From assembly GCA_903904885.1 (NCBI GenBank), contig CAIVED010000034.1, forward strand, positions 1-43,894: a stretch of 43,894 bases of DNA. The letters are read 5' to 3'. Numbering within the stretch: position 1 is the stretch's first letter; each line of letters begins with the position of its first letter. The notes below the pieces were generated by a model. It had not been told where the DNA came from. It saw nothing but the letters and a program-made list of their open reading frames with translations, and ran no database searches. Both the position numbers and the translations under genes were made by a program. This document shows, piece after piece, positions 1 to 7,854 of the stretch. Origin of the DNA: an uncultured archaeon (GTDB lineage Archaea > Nanobdellota > Nanobdellia > Woesearchaeales > CAIVOO01).

Positions 1-1029
1 AAGAATAAATATTAAAAATAACTTTAGTGGTAATGCAAAACGATAAAATTGCGGAATTGTAAATAAAAAATGACTAAGTGAGAAAGTTATGATTAGTGCA
101 CTAATAGCAACACTGGCTCTTAGAAATTTATCCTTTTCTTTAATTAAAAAAATAAAACCTAATAAAGATAAAAAGAGTAAATCTATATAATATTTCAATG
201 TGTTAACTTCATAAGTTGATGACCCGGAAGCAATAATTCCCTTTTGAAATTCAAAAAAAGTTTGGTATAATATCGTGAACCAATTATAAAACGGCCATAA
301 CAAACCAACAATAGCCACAGAAATTAATAATATTATGAGAATTGATAATGGATTAACAGATTTTTTCTTAAAAGATTCTTGTAGGAATAATATTCCTATA
401 AAAAAAACAAGTATAAAATAATTTAGAATGTGGATATTAAATAAAAAATTCATTAATATAAATGAGATTAATACAAAGGTAATCTTATTTGTTTTCATAT
501 ATTTTAAAAGAAAATTGATTATTAGTAAGAGAAATATAAAACCAATTATTTGATAACTAAATAATCTTAATGAAAAATCGAACATGTTAAACAATCCCAC
601 TCCTATTGATTGCCTGGTTGTATCAAATTGAAATAGCACTAATGATAAAATTGTCCCAATTAATGATTTTGATGAATCTACAAAATTCCTTAGCAACAGG
701 AAGATGCCCAAAACAAGTAATATAGATAAAAAAATTGAAATAACAAACGTGATATCAATGTAATCTAAATTTAAAAATAATTTTAAAATATAAACGTCAA
801 CAGTCATAAAATTAACGTGTGGTGTAAAAATTAATAAGTCAGGGAAAAGATTGTAATCCGTTTTATTTTGAAAATAATGTTCCATCGAATTAAATGTACC
901 TAAAAAAGTGTAGTAATCATAATTTTTATTTTTTACAGGAGCATCAAAAAAATATAAATTAATAAAATTAAGCAGGATTAAACTAAAAATTAATAGGGAT
1001 AATACGAAGATTATTCTTTTTTTAGACAT
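1..1029 (-). CDS. Multi-pass membrane protein of surface-glycan cluster (partial, C-terminus off left edge)
   Basis: The reading frame is open for 343 codons from an ATG at 1029 to the edge of the window. The start lies inside the last 19 bp of the upstream glycosyltransferase gene, which suggests translational coupling. The protein begins with a Lys/Arg-rich stretch and a hydrophobic helix, then a polar loop containing acidic and aromatic residues (NYDYY), then at least eight strongly hydrophobic segments. This layout fits GT-C type glycosyltransferases or polysaccharide polymerases and ligases, but no family signature is clear enough to name one. The gene is last in a run of four very AT-rich genes for glycan assembly, so a role in polymerising or transferring a lipid-linked glycan at the membrane is an inference from context. 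The C-terminal end is not in the window. Confidence 0.75.
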   Translation of the reverse strand, partial: MSKKRIIFVLSLLIFSLILLNFINLYFFDAPVKNKNYDYYTFLGTFNSMEHYFQNKTDYNLFPDLLIFTPHVNFMTVDVYILKLFLNLDYIDITFVISIFLSILLVLGIFLLLRNFVDSSKSLIGTILSLVLFQFDTTRQSIGVGLFNMFDFSLRLFSYQIIGFIFLLLIINFLLKYMKTNKITFVLISFILMNFLFNIHILNYFILVFFIGILFLQESFKKKSVNPLSILIILLISVAIVGLLWPFYNWFTILYQTFFEFQKGIIASGSSTYEVNTLKYYIDLLFLSLLGFIFLIKEKDKFLRASVAISALIITFSLSHFLFTIPQFYRFALPLKLFLIFIL

Positions 1030-2087
1030 TTTTCAACCCTCAAAAGAATAGAATTATTATAATTGTGATTTATTTTATTGATACTCTCATGAATATCCTT
1101 CTCTTTATCTTTAAAGCTATTTACTAGCTTATCAAACTTTTTTATTAAATCCGCAAGATTATTAGATCTAAATATTAAGTCTTGGTCATTTAAAATTAAT
1201 TTACAATCACCAACATCTGATACTAGTGGGATGTTTCCATTCTCCATTGCTTCAAAAATTGTGTTTGGGGTATTTTCTAAATAAGATGTGCTAATAAATA
1301 TATTAGTATCTTTAAGTATCTCTTTCACCTTCTCGAATGAAGTCTTTCCTAAAAAGAGAGTATTTGGGTATTCTCTAAGTTTTTTTATACCTACTACAAT
1401 AAAATAAATATTGCTATATTCTAGAAAATTATCTAAATAAAGATAGTCCAAAAATTTTTTAAGTAAGTCTGTTCCTTTAAACGGATCATCTCTTGCTATG
1501 ATAATAATTTTTATTTTCTTTCGAGAAAATTTATTTATCTTAAATTTAATTCTCTTTTCGAGGACATTAGGTATATAAATCTTTTTATTACTCTTAATCA
1601 TAAAAAATATACTTTTTGATATGCACACAATCTCATCAGAAGTTTTTATACGATATTGATCTAATGGTATTAACATAAAATGAAATAACTTCAGTAATAA
1701 AAAACTAAGCTTTATTGGAGTTTTTGTGAATACAAACTGTTTATGCAGACTATGAATTACCTGGATAATCTTAGAATCTTTTATTGTGCTTTTTGGTATA
1801 AATACGGGGTAGTTACTTATTATAAAATCAAACTTTTTAGAATGAAAAAAAATAATACCATAAAGAAAGAACAGAAATTCTTTTAATGGCCAAATATTGA
1901 TTATTCTCGGAATTTCTATTTGAAAATCTTTTTTAATGTCATATTGTTTAATGAATTTTTTATCTATTTTATCTCTTGAAAGTACACAAACTTCATAAGT
2001 TTTATTAAGTTTAGGTAATAATTTTTGAGTATACCTGCCTATCCCACCATAATTAAACTCATTAGTAATTATTAAAATATTTTTCAT
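1011..2087 (-). CDS. GT4-type glycosyltransferase (GT-B fold)
   Basis: This 358-residue protein has the two-domain GT-B layout. The N-terminus carries the donor/acceptor loop GGIGRY (residues about 15-20) and the C-terminal half ends in the retaining-glycosyltransferase signature with a Glu, EAMENGNIPLVSDVG, near residue 280. Family knowledge says such enzymes transfer an activated sugar to a growing lipid-linked glycan on the cytoplasmic face of the membrane. The specific donor cannot be told. It starts 3 bp after the methyltransferase gene and its end overlaps the next membrane-protein gene, so it sits inside one operon. The gene is strikingly AT-rich and Lys/Ile-rich compared with genes from 3717 onward. 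Confidence 0.88.
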   Translation of the reverse strand: MKNILIITNEFNYGGIGRYTQKLLPKLNKTYEVCVLSRDKIDKKFIKQYDIKKDFQIEIPRIINIWPLKEFLFFLYGIIFFHSKKFDFIISNYPVFIPKSTIKDSKIIQVIHSLHKQFVFTKTPIKLSFLLLKLFHFMLIPLDQYRIKTSDEIVCISKSIFFMIKSNKKIYIPNVLEKRIKFKINKFSRKKIKIIIIARDDPFKGTDLLKKFLDYLYLDNFLEYSNIYFIVVGIKKLREYPNTLFLGKTSFEKVKEILKDTNIFISTSYLENTPNTIFEAMENGNIPLVSDVGDCKLILNDQDLIFRSNNLADLIKKFDKLVNSFKDKEKDIHESINKINHNYNNSILLRVEKCLKKE

Positions 2088-2090
2088 ATA

Positions 2091-2651
2091 TCATAAACCC
2101 CTTCGTTTTTTTAAAATAACTAATTGATTACAAAATAATTCAAATTGTTTATACTTAATTAAGTTTAAACTATATTTTCTAGCCATTTTTAAAAAATCTC
2201 TTTTTGATAAGATTGTTACGTGATCATCTCTTGCCTCTTTTGAAAATAAACCAATTGTTGCTCCAATGTAATGAACTAGATTCCCAAATTTTGTCGGGGT
2301 TGTGATTATAATTTTCCCACCTTTTTTTAGATTTAAAATTGCTTGTTCTATTGGATGTTCATATTTAGCAATATGTTCTATAAAAGCTATCATTAAAACC
2401 ATGTCCACTTTTTCAGGTAGAATTATATTTTCTTTTTCTAAATCTTTGGAATAAAAAGTAACAGATGGGTATTTTTCAGATAACCTTAAAACAGATTCTT
2501 TTTTAAATTCAACACCATAGTATCGTTTAACTGAAGGATAACTTATTGCTGTTGCTGGACCACAACCTATATCTAAAATAATGCCTTTGATATAATGTTT
2601 AACTTCTTTTTCTCTTTTTCTTTCAAGATATTTAGTTAGCAATCCCATCAT
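2091..2651 (-). CDS. Class I SAM-dependent methyltransferase
   Basis: This 186-residue protein contains the class I methyltransferase glycine-rich motif ILDIGCGPA near residues 26-34, an acidic residue at the end of the second strand (GVEF) and a motif of the IAFIEHI type after strand four. It lacks extra domains. The start overlaps the end of the upstream GT4 gene by 20 bp. Placed between two glycosyltransferases, it probably methylates a sugar or lipid-linked intermediate of the surface glycan; the substrate is inferred only from position. It shares the low GC of its neighbours. Confidence 0.85.
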   Translation of the reverse strand: MMGLLTKYLERKREKEVKHYIKGIILDIGCGPATAISYPSVKRYYGVEFKKESVLRLSEKYPSVTFYSKDLEKENIILPEKVDMVLMIAFIEHIAKYEHPIEQAILNLKKGGKIIITTPTKFGNLVHYIGATIGLFSKEARDDHVTILSKRDFLKMARKYSLNLIKYKQFELFCNQLVILKKRRGL

Positions 2652-3720
2652 AAACCTCCATTGTCATCTCAGCAATCTTCTTCCAGGAAAATTCCTTTGC
2701 TTTTTCCTTTGATTCATTTTCTAATTTTTTCAAATTGTTTAGAGCATAAACTATTTTTTCTTTTAAATCTTTAGACTCATTAGGTTTTGCGATTACCTTT
2801 TTATCTTTAACTAAATCGGTTAAACCTCCCACCCTAGTTACAACTAATGGTTTTCCATAGGCTAAAGCCTCAGCTCCGGCAGCACTTGAAGCATCAAAAT
2901 ATCTGTAAGGATAAACTACCAAGTCCGCAGAGCTGAAATATAAACTAACTTCTGAGTTGCTGATGAAACCTCCAGAATAAATAATCATTTTATTGTTCTT
3001 TAATGATTCAACAATCTTTCTATCCCAACATTGACCTGCAACCACCAAAAAGATATTATCTTGTAAATCTTTTAAAGTTGCTATTAAAACATCTAATCCC
3101 TTATAGTCCCTAATATTCCCAAAAAAAAGGATTATCTTTTTATTGTTTGGTAATTTTAATTGTTTTCTGGCAATTTCTTCATTAATCGTTGATTTTGGAT
3201 ATAGGCCTATTGGAATAACATAAACTTTTTTTTGTGTCTTAAAATTTTCTAAAAATGTCTTTTTATTATCCGCATTATGAATAATATACTCATCGGCAAG
3301 GTTTATGATAGAATTATTAAGCCAGTTTTTAATAATGGATTTTTCATGAGGTTTAACATTATGCAAGGTAATTATTACTTTTTTCCCCCTTAATTTTGCT
3401 ATTTTTAAGATTGTATAGTAAACTGGTGCAAGAAACCAGCTCCACCATTGGGCATGAACTATGTCTGTTTCTATCTGAAAACCTGCTTTTACCCAAGAGA
3501 AAGGATTATACCATGTCAGATAATTATGAATATTAACATTTTTTATTTTTGGTTGCTCCTCATTCGTTTTGGTGCCCCCAGGATATAGAAATTCAGGATA
3601 TATTGATTTAAATCCATAGAAATCAATTTCACAGCTTTTAGAAAGTTCATGTACCAAGTCAAGGGTGTAAGGACTCATCCCTTTTATGGGTGGAAGCGTA
3701 CTTAACATAGAAATTTTCAT
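2632..3720 (-). CDS. GT4-type glycosyltransferase (GT-B fold)
   Basis: The 362-residue product has a GT-B fold pattern: an N-terminal PPIKGMSPYTLDL segment that forms the acceptor-binding loop, a linker with FFGNIRDYKGLDVLI near residue 200 that is typical of GT4 donor-binding domains (G-x-x-x-x-Y-K-G), and a C-terminal EALAYGKPLVVTRVGG signature. It should transfer a sugar from a nucleotide donor in the cytoplasm. Its start codon overlaps the stop of the GT2 gene in an ATGA arrangement (3717-3720). This is the first of the very AT-rich genes, and the composition changes sharply at this junction. Confidence 0.9.
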   Translation of the reverse strand: MKISMLSTLPPIKGMSPYTLDLVHELSKSCEIDFYGFKSIYPEFLYPGGTKTNEEQPKIKNVNIHNYLTWYNPFSWVKAGFQIETDIVHAQWWSWFLAPVYYTILKIAKLRGKKVIITLHNVKPHEKSIIKNWLNNSIINLADEYIIHNADNKKTFLENFKTQKKVYVIPIGLYPKSTINEEIARKQLKLPNNKKIILFFGNIRDYKGLDVLIATLKDLQDNIFLVVAGQCWDRKIVESLKNNKMIIYSGGFISNSEVSLYFSSADLVVYPYRYFDASSAAGAEALAYGKPLVVTRVGGLTDLVKDKKVIAKPNESKDLKEKIVYALNNLKKLENESKEKAKEFSWKKIAEMTMEVYDGIAN

Positions 3721-4655
3721 CTCCCATAAATCTCCTTCTTCTTCAAATATAACTGCTCTTCTATCAGCTTCCTATTGATTCCGATCAAATCAGCCAAAAC
3801 ACCAAGACTGAACATCAGACCTCCCAGGAAAAACAGTATTCCCGAAATAATCAAGGATTGAACATGCCCCGAGCCAATTCCTTGAAAATAATAAAAAAAG
3901 TATCTTATCAATAAAATCAAAGCAGGAACAAAGAATACCAAGGATAAAATCATAAATGTCTTGAAGGGTTCATAGACCGCATAGCATCTCAAAATGTTTG
4001 AAGCTGATTTCTTCATGTGCTGGAACATGTTCTTGAACAATCTTGACTTCCTTGTAGGTGCGTTTGTTGAGATTGGAACAGAAACAATAACAAGCCCTTT
4101 CTTGGATGCCTGGACTATGGTGTCCAAAACATAGGAAAACTGCGTTGTAACATTCAGCCTGAGCATTGCCTCCTTTGAATACGCCCTGAATCCTGAAACA
4201 GTGTCAGGAACATCAGAACCAGCAATGTATCTCGTAAGCATATTGCCAAAATACTGCAAGAATCTTTTAACAGGAGAAAAATGCTTGACTTTCCAAGGAA
4301 CTCTGTTCCCTATCACCATGTCTGCTTTTCCTTCAAGAATTGGCTTAACAAGATCAGGTATATACTTTGAAGGGTATTGGTTGTCTGCATCAGTATTGAC
4401 AAAAATATCAGCTCCGGCCTCCAAAGCAGCATCAATCCCTGTTTTGAAGGCTATGCCAAGACCCAGATTCTTCTTATGCCTCACAACCCTAGCGCCAAAT
4501 TTCTTGGCAATCTGGATAGTTTTGTCTGTGCAACCATCATCAACTATCTGCACTTCAATGGAAGAAACTCCCTTAATTTTCTTGGGAAGCTCTTTCAGCA
4601 CTAAAGAAAGTGTCTTTTCTTCATTAAAACAAGGTATGTTTATTAAAACTTTCAT
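3717..4655 (-). CDS. GT2 glycosyltransferase, dolichol-phosphate sugar synthase-like, with two C-terminal TM helices
   Basis: From the ATG at 4655 the protein has 312 residues. It shows the GT-A signatures of dolichyl-phosphate mannose synthases: IPCFNEEKTL at the N-terminus, VDDGCTDKT near residue 38, the metal-binding NTDADNQYPS near residue 90 and VSGFRAYSKEAML near residue 155. Two hydrophobic helices follow (about residues 230-255 and 265-295). A TTG at 4718 extends the frame, but the added residues are not conserved-looking and the sequence from 4655 starts exactly at the first beta strand. It probably makes a polyprenyl-phosphate sugar for surface glycosylation. Base composition is that of the bulk window, unlike the four genes downstream. 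Confidence 0.9.
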   Translation of the reverse strand: MKVLINIPCFNEEKTLSLVLKELPKKIKGVSSIEVQIVDDGCTDKTIQIAKKFGARVVRHKKNLGLGIAFKTGIDAALEAGADIFVNTDADNQYPSKYIPDLVKPILEGKADMVIGNRVPWKVKHFSPVKRFLQYFGNMLTRYIAGSDVPDTVSGFRAYSKEAMLRLNVTTQFSYVLDTIVQASKKGLVIVSVPISTNAPTRKSRLFKNMFQHMKKSASNILRCYAVYEPFKTFMILSLVFFVPALILLIRYFFYYFQGIGSGHVQSLIISGILFFLGGLMFSLGVLADLIGINRKLIEEQLYLKKKEIYGR

Positions 4656-4760
4656 GAATATCCCCCAAACAAACACCCGGCTTAGACGTCTTTTAAAATG
4701 TTTCTTTTTAACTATCAAGTAATGAAAACCATTTATAAATGTATTCTTTCTTCAGAAAGC

Positions 4761-4768
4761 TTTATAAA
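4761..4768 (+). promoter_or_regulatory. TATA box for the 4791 gene
   Basis: TTTATAAA lies with its centre about 26 bp upstream of the ATG at 4791, the spacing expected when the start codon is also the transcription start. A second TATA-like site at 4732-4740 could serve the minus-strand GT2 gene with a leader of roughly 50 nt. Confidence 0.55.
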
Positions 4769-4790
4769 CAAGCGATATTTTTGTAATAAA

Positions 4791-5219
4791 ATGTTTAAGA
4801 AGATTGTGGGGAGTTCTGTAACTGTCTTGGTGATTTTAACATTGTTCTTACTCGGCCCTATTAATCTTAAAGACCCTGCAAAGACATTAACCCAGACAAA
4901 TGCCTATGGTTACGGCACAAGCCATCATAGTGGTGGCGGAAGTTCATTTTATGTTCCATTTGGTGGCAGTGCTTCTATTCCACCAGCATCTGCACCTAGA
5001 GAAGAGGTAGGAACAGTGGGAACCGCAGGAACAGAAGTTCCAGCTACTGCACCAACTGTTACAAATCCTCCTGCAGAAGTAAATACGCCACCTGAAAATA
5101 ACGGAATGAATGGGATAACTGGTGCTGTTACTGGTCCTGGAAACGGATCAAATCCTTTCTCAGGGATAGGCAGATTCTTTGGATCCATATGGTCTTGGTT
5201 TGCTGGACTGTTTGGATAA
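4791..5219 (+). CDS. Small exported Gly/Pro/Thr-rich protein with aromatic C-terminal segment
   Basis: I chose the ATG at 4791 because a TATA box sits 26 bp upstream and a signal-peptide-like sequence begins there (MFKKIVG then VTVLVILTLFLLG). The 142-residue product then becomes low-complexity, rich in Gly, Pro, Thr, Ala and Ser, with a HHSGGGSS stretch. It ends in a short hydrophobic and aromatic segment (SIWSWFAGLFG). It is probably exported and loosely anchored. The segment ITGAVTG before the aromatic tail resembles TGAATHFLSF...WSW in the large exported protein at 24628-26781. No known family was recognised. It converges on the toxin gene with a 1 bp gap. Confidence 0.7.
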   Translation: MFKKIVGSSVTVLVILTLFLLGPINLKDPAKTLTQTNAYGYGTSHHSGGGSSFYVPFGGSASIPPASAPREEVGTVGTAGTEVPATAPTVTNPPAEVNTPPENNGMNGITGAVTGPGNGSNPFSGIGRFFGSIWSWFAGLFG

Positions 5220-5220
5220 T

Positions 5221-5556
5221 TCAGAATATTTTTCCAATTTCTGATTTTATCTCTTCAAATGTTCTGTCATTAATAGCACCTATTCTCAGAATTATGATGC
5301 TTTTGTCCACTGCCAATATCTTGTCCGCCCTTGCCCGGCTGGGTTTGATTAATTTGCCAAACGCCAAATTCTCCTGTTTGATTAAAACTGAATATGACTC
5401 GTCTTTTATCACTCCGGTTAAAGGGACCATGACGCAGTCTTCAGATTTCATGTTTAAATCGTTGTTAGAAACGACAATTGCAGGCCTTACCTTTTCGCCT
5501 TCAAAATCAGAGAACGGATAGGGCAGCAATACAACATCCTTTTGGCAGACATTCAT
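5221..5556 (-). CDS. MazF/PemK-type toxin, predicted endoribonuclease
   Basis: The 111-residue protein matches the MazF/PemK fold: it opens with QKDVVLLPYPFSDFEG, followed by KVRPAIVVSN, where the Arg-Pro and the following strand are the classic toxin signature, then VMVPLTGVI and LIKPSRARADKI. Family members cleave single-stranded RNA and are held inactive by the partner antitoxin. The start codon overlaps the stop codon of the AbrB-type gene upstream (ATGA at 5553-5556), the standard antitoxin-first order. Length is normal for the family and no key region seems missing. Confidence 0.92.
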   Translation of the reverse strand: MNVCQKDVVLLPYPFSDFEGEKVRPAIVVSNNDLNMKSEDCVMVPLTGVIKDESYSVLIKQENLAFGKLIKPSRARADKILAVDKSIIILRIGAINDRTFEEIKSEIGKIF

Positions 5557-5816
5557 TTTTTCAGGTATTTTTTCCAGATTTTTTCATCTGTCCTGTTGTC
5601 CCAGACTTTTTTGAGGGTTTTTTCGCTGAGTTTTGCCAGGTCCTTAAAATCGTCTTTCATCCTTGATTCAACCTTTTCTGATTTTTCCAAAAGTATCCCT
5701 TCTCCCATTTGAAACAAAACCAGGCTGTCTCCCTGCTTGAGCTTCATTTTCTCTCTCATTAACCGGGGGATTGCTATCTGGCCCTTTTCCGAAACCTTGA
5801 CTGTTGCAACTGCCAT
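5553..5816 (-). CDS. AbrB/MazE-type antitoxin and autoregulator
   Basis: The 87-residue product starts with a SpoVT-AbrB DNA-binding domain (VKVSEKGQIAIPRLMREKM, then GDSLVLF), followed by a charged helical tail likely to wrap the toxin. As antitoxin it should neutralise the downstream MazF-like protein and repress the shared promoter. A perfect 11 bp inverted repeat sits immediately upstream, overlapping the TATA element, which is where a swapped-hairpin AbrB dimer would be expected to bind. The ATG at 5816 lies about 27 bp from the TATA centre. Confidence 0.92.
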   Translation of the reverse strand: MAVATVKVSEKGQIAIPRLMREKMKLKQGDSLVLFQMGEGILLEKSEKVESRMKDDFKDLAKLSEKTLKKVWDNRTDEKIWKKYLKK

Positions 5817-5819
5817 TCC

Positions 5820-5847
5820 ATAAGTAAGAATTTTCTTACTTATAAAT
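5820..5847 (-). promoter_or_regulatory. Palindromic operator and TATA box of the mazEF-like operon
   Basis: ATAAGTAAGAA (5820-5830) and TTCTTACTTAT (5833-5843) form a perfect inverted repeat with a 2 bp spacer. Its distal arm overlaps the minus-strand TATA element (GATTTATAAG, 5838-5847). Binding here would block both TBP and transcription start. This is consistent with autorepression by the AbrB-type antitoxin, which is an inference. Confidence 0.65.
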
Positions 5848-5854
5848 CTTTCGC

Positions 5855-6799
5855 TCAGGTATATCTCGGCCTTCTCATCTCCCCAATAACCTTCTCTGCC
5901 AGAGAGGTTAACCTTTCATTTGATGCGCTGTATCTGCCGCGCAAATCGGAATATGCATCGTCCCTCTGCCTGGGGGATATTTCCATTGCAGACATCTGCT
6001 CTGTCAGTTCCCCAACCCAGGAAGTCATGACATCCGCAAGCCTGCCGGTTTCCTCTGCAATTTTCTGGTCCTGGACAATAAGGTCTATTGTTTCAATTGG
6101 TTTCCTGCCCATTCCCACAAGGGGGGCAAGCCGCATTCTTTCAATCCTGGACTTGAGATAGTTCTTCTGCAGCACAGAGCTGTAAACCTGGACTGATACA
6201 AGGGAATTTTGAGATGCTTTTATGAATGCCTCAGATTCAATTATCCTTGAGGCAAATTCAGTCTGCTCCCGCTGGTATCTCCTGATGTCCTGGTTTGCCT
6301 TTATTATTTCGCTGTCTATTTTTGAGATTACTTTCCCGGCATTTTCCGCTGCAGGATTTTTTTGCATTCTCCCGCATATTTCCTGCCTTTCCTCCTCAAG
6401 CTGCTCCGCTTTCAGGGTGGTTTCCTCGATTTGCCCCTTTCTTTTTTCATAGCAGAAAATGCAGTCCCTTAATTCAGTCTCCTTGTCTGCAATCAGCCGC
6501 TCCTGCTGCCTTACTTTCTTTTCAAGCTGGGAAATCAGGACCCGCTGCTTTATGCAGGACTTGTCAGACTGCTTTATCCTTCCGGAAAGCCGCTGGTCAG
6601 GCGATGTTATGCCAAGATAATCTGTTGCCATGTAAACATATCTCAGATATTCAGGCAGGCCCTCAAGCGATTCCTCATTGATTTTCCGAGTATAAACCCT
6701 GGCGCTTTCTGCAACTGTCTCTGAGGAAGTTCCGGGCTCCAGAAGCTGGCGCTCCCTTTCTTCTGAAACAGCAGGGGTTTTATTTGCCGAACCTGTCAT
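5855..6799 (-). CDS. Coiled-coil protein of unknown function
   Basis: The 314-residue protein has no signal peptide or membrane segment. From about residue 80 to 200 it is dominated by Glu, Lys, Arg and Gln heptads (QLEKKVRQQERLIADKETEL, then LEEERQEI), which predicts a long coiled coil. A CIFC pair lies near residue 110. The N-terminus is polar and the C-terminus (LTSLAEKVIGEMRRPRYT) is basic. Its start overlaps the preceding small membrane-protein gene by 20 bp, so the two are probably co-translated and may form a membrane-tethered complex. I do not recognise the family. Confidence 0.75.
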   Translation of the reverse strand: MTGSANKTPAVSEERERQLLEPGTSSETVAESARVYTRKINEESLEGLPEYLRYVYMATDYLGITSPDQRLSGRIKQSDKSCIKQRVLISQLEKKVRQQERLIADKETELRDCIFCYEKRKGQIEETTLKAEQLEEERQEICGRMQKNPAAENAGKVISKIDSEIIKANQDIRRYQREQTEFASRIIESEAFIKASQNSLVSVQVYSSVLQKNYLKSRIERMRLAPLVGMGRKPIETIDLIVQDQKIAEETGRLADVMTSWVGELTEQMSAMEISPRQRDDAYSDLRGRYSASNERLTSLAEKVIGEMRRPRYT

Positions 6800-7025
6800 T
6801 TTCAGCCCTCACCAGTTTTATTTCCCGTTCAACGCCTTCCAGGCGGTACTCCAGGGAGCCCAGCTGGAAATCATTGCTTATAGGCTCGCACAGGTTTGCT
6901 GATTTTTTGCACAGGTAATGGATTCCCTCTGCCTCTTTTACATGATACTCCCTGTCGTGAAAGGCCAGGGCTGCCGCCCCAAAGCCGATTGCCGCTGCCA
7001 TTATGTATGGAATTATCTTTTTCAT
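6780..7025 (-). CDS. Small single-pass membrane or exported protein
   Basis: From the ATG at 7025 the product has 81 residues. I preferred this start because a ribosome binding site (AGAGGTGG) lies just upstream on this strand. The N-terminus is a Lys-Lys plus hydrophobic helix (MKKIIPYIMAAAIGFGAAAL), followed by an extracytoplasmic-like region with two Cys (HYLCKKSANLCEP) and a helical C-terminus. It heads a two-gene operon with the coiled-coil protein. No family recognised. Confidence 0.7.
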   Translation of the reverse strand: MKKIIPYIMAAAIGFGAAALAFHDREYHVKEAEGIHYLCKKSANLCEPISNDFQLGSLEYRLEGVEREIKLVRAENDRFGK

Positions 7026-7046
7026 GATTGCCACCTCTTGCATAAC

Positions 7047-7065
7047 ATACTAGCGCAGCTAGTAT
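7047..7065. promoter_or_regulatory. 8 bp perfect palindrome in the divergent intergenic region
   Basis: ATACTAGC (7047-7054) and GCTAGTAT (7058-7065) are perfect inverted copies around a 3 bp centre. The element lies just upstream of the small membrane-protein gene on the minus strand and about 67 bp before the divergent plus-strand gene. It is a likely operator for the minus-strand operon. Confidence 0.5.
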
Positions 7066-7100
7066 TTGAATTTTAGACGTGGCGGCCGCGACGGCGTTAG

Positions 7101-7110
7101 GTTTATAAAT
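7101..7110 (+). promoter_or_regulatory. TATA box for the 7132 gene
   Basis: GTTTATAAAT is centred about 27 bp upstream of the ATG at 7132. This selects that codon over the in-frame ATG at 7123 and earlier alternatives, and implies a leaderless mRNA. Confidence 0.6.
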
Positions 7111-7131
7111 AAAAAATCAATCATGATTGCT

Positions 7132-7854
7132 ATGAAGGGAAAGAAAGGCATTGTGATGTCACTTATGATTATAATTGGACTCATAATCCTCGCGCTTATG
7201 TTTTTTGCCTACGCAATAAGGAGCCAGAAGATGGAATCAATGGCCCCGAAAGTCGAGGGCACCTCTGCTGTCCAGACCTATGTTGAAACCTGCATTGACG
7301 CGGTTTCGCAGTACGCAGTTTATAAAACCGGCAAGCGGGGCGGAAGCCTTTCGCTGAGCCCTGTTTTTTTCAGCGCCCCTTTTCTTGACACAAACTACGC
7401 CTTCAACGGGGCCAGGACATTTGCCAGCGAAGATGAGGTAAGGACAGAAATAGAAACTTTTGTGAATGAAAACCTCAAGAACTGCACTGCAGGATTCAGG
7501 GGATTCGGGCTCCAGGGCGTTTCTGTTAAAGAAGGGTATGCGAATACAAGCATAATTTTCGGGACAAAAAACATGATAGTGACCGTGGACTACCCGCTCG
7601 AAATAAGCTTCCAGGACAGGAAAGTTTCCCTTGACAAATTCCAGAGGGACCTGCCGGTTGCGCTTAAAAAAGTCCACTCCCAGACAGAGGGTTTCATTTC
7701 AGGATTTGACAGAAGATACAATCTTACATACCTAAGGTCGATGAACGCAAACGTGTACATTTCGCCTTCCCAGGACAGCGACCTTTTTGTGCTGGAAAAC
7801 CTTGACTCAAGGGTATTCAGCGAGAATTATCTGTTTGTTTATGCAGTCAGGTAG
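7132..7854 (+). CDS. Pilin-like membrane protein, paralog A of the FIIIG family
   Basis: The 240-residue protein starts with a Lys-rich tip and one hydrophobic helix (GKKGIVMSLMIIIGLIIL), then an extracytoplasmic domain. It shares with three other proteins in this window an ordered set of elements: V-Q-x-[YF]-V-x-x-C-I-[DE] just after the helix (VQTYVETCID), a GG, a second Cys in NENLKNCTAGF, then VDYPLEIS, and an aromatic C-terminus (LFVYAVR). It is the most divergent paralog at its N-terminus because it lacks the QI-A/T element. Its end overlaps by 8 bp the end of the convergent exported protein at 7847-9658, so the module arrangement differs from the two plus-strand modules. Pilin-like or scaffold function is inferred, not known. 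Confidence 0.8.
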   Translation: MKGKKGIVMSLMIIIGLIILALMFFAYAIRSQKMESMAPKVEGTSAVQTYVETCIDAVSQYAVYKTGKRGGSLSLSPVFFSAPFLDTNYAFNGARTFASEDEVRTEIETFVNENLKNCTAGFRGFGLQGVSVKEGYANTSIIFGTKNMIVTVDYPLEISFQDRKVSLDKFQRDLPVALKKVHSQTEGFISGFDRRYNLTYLRSMNANVYISPSQDSDLFVLENLDSRVFSENYLFVYAVR

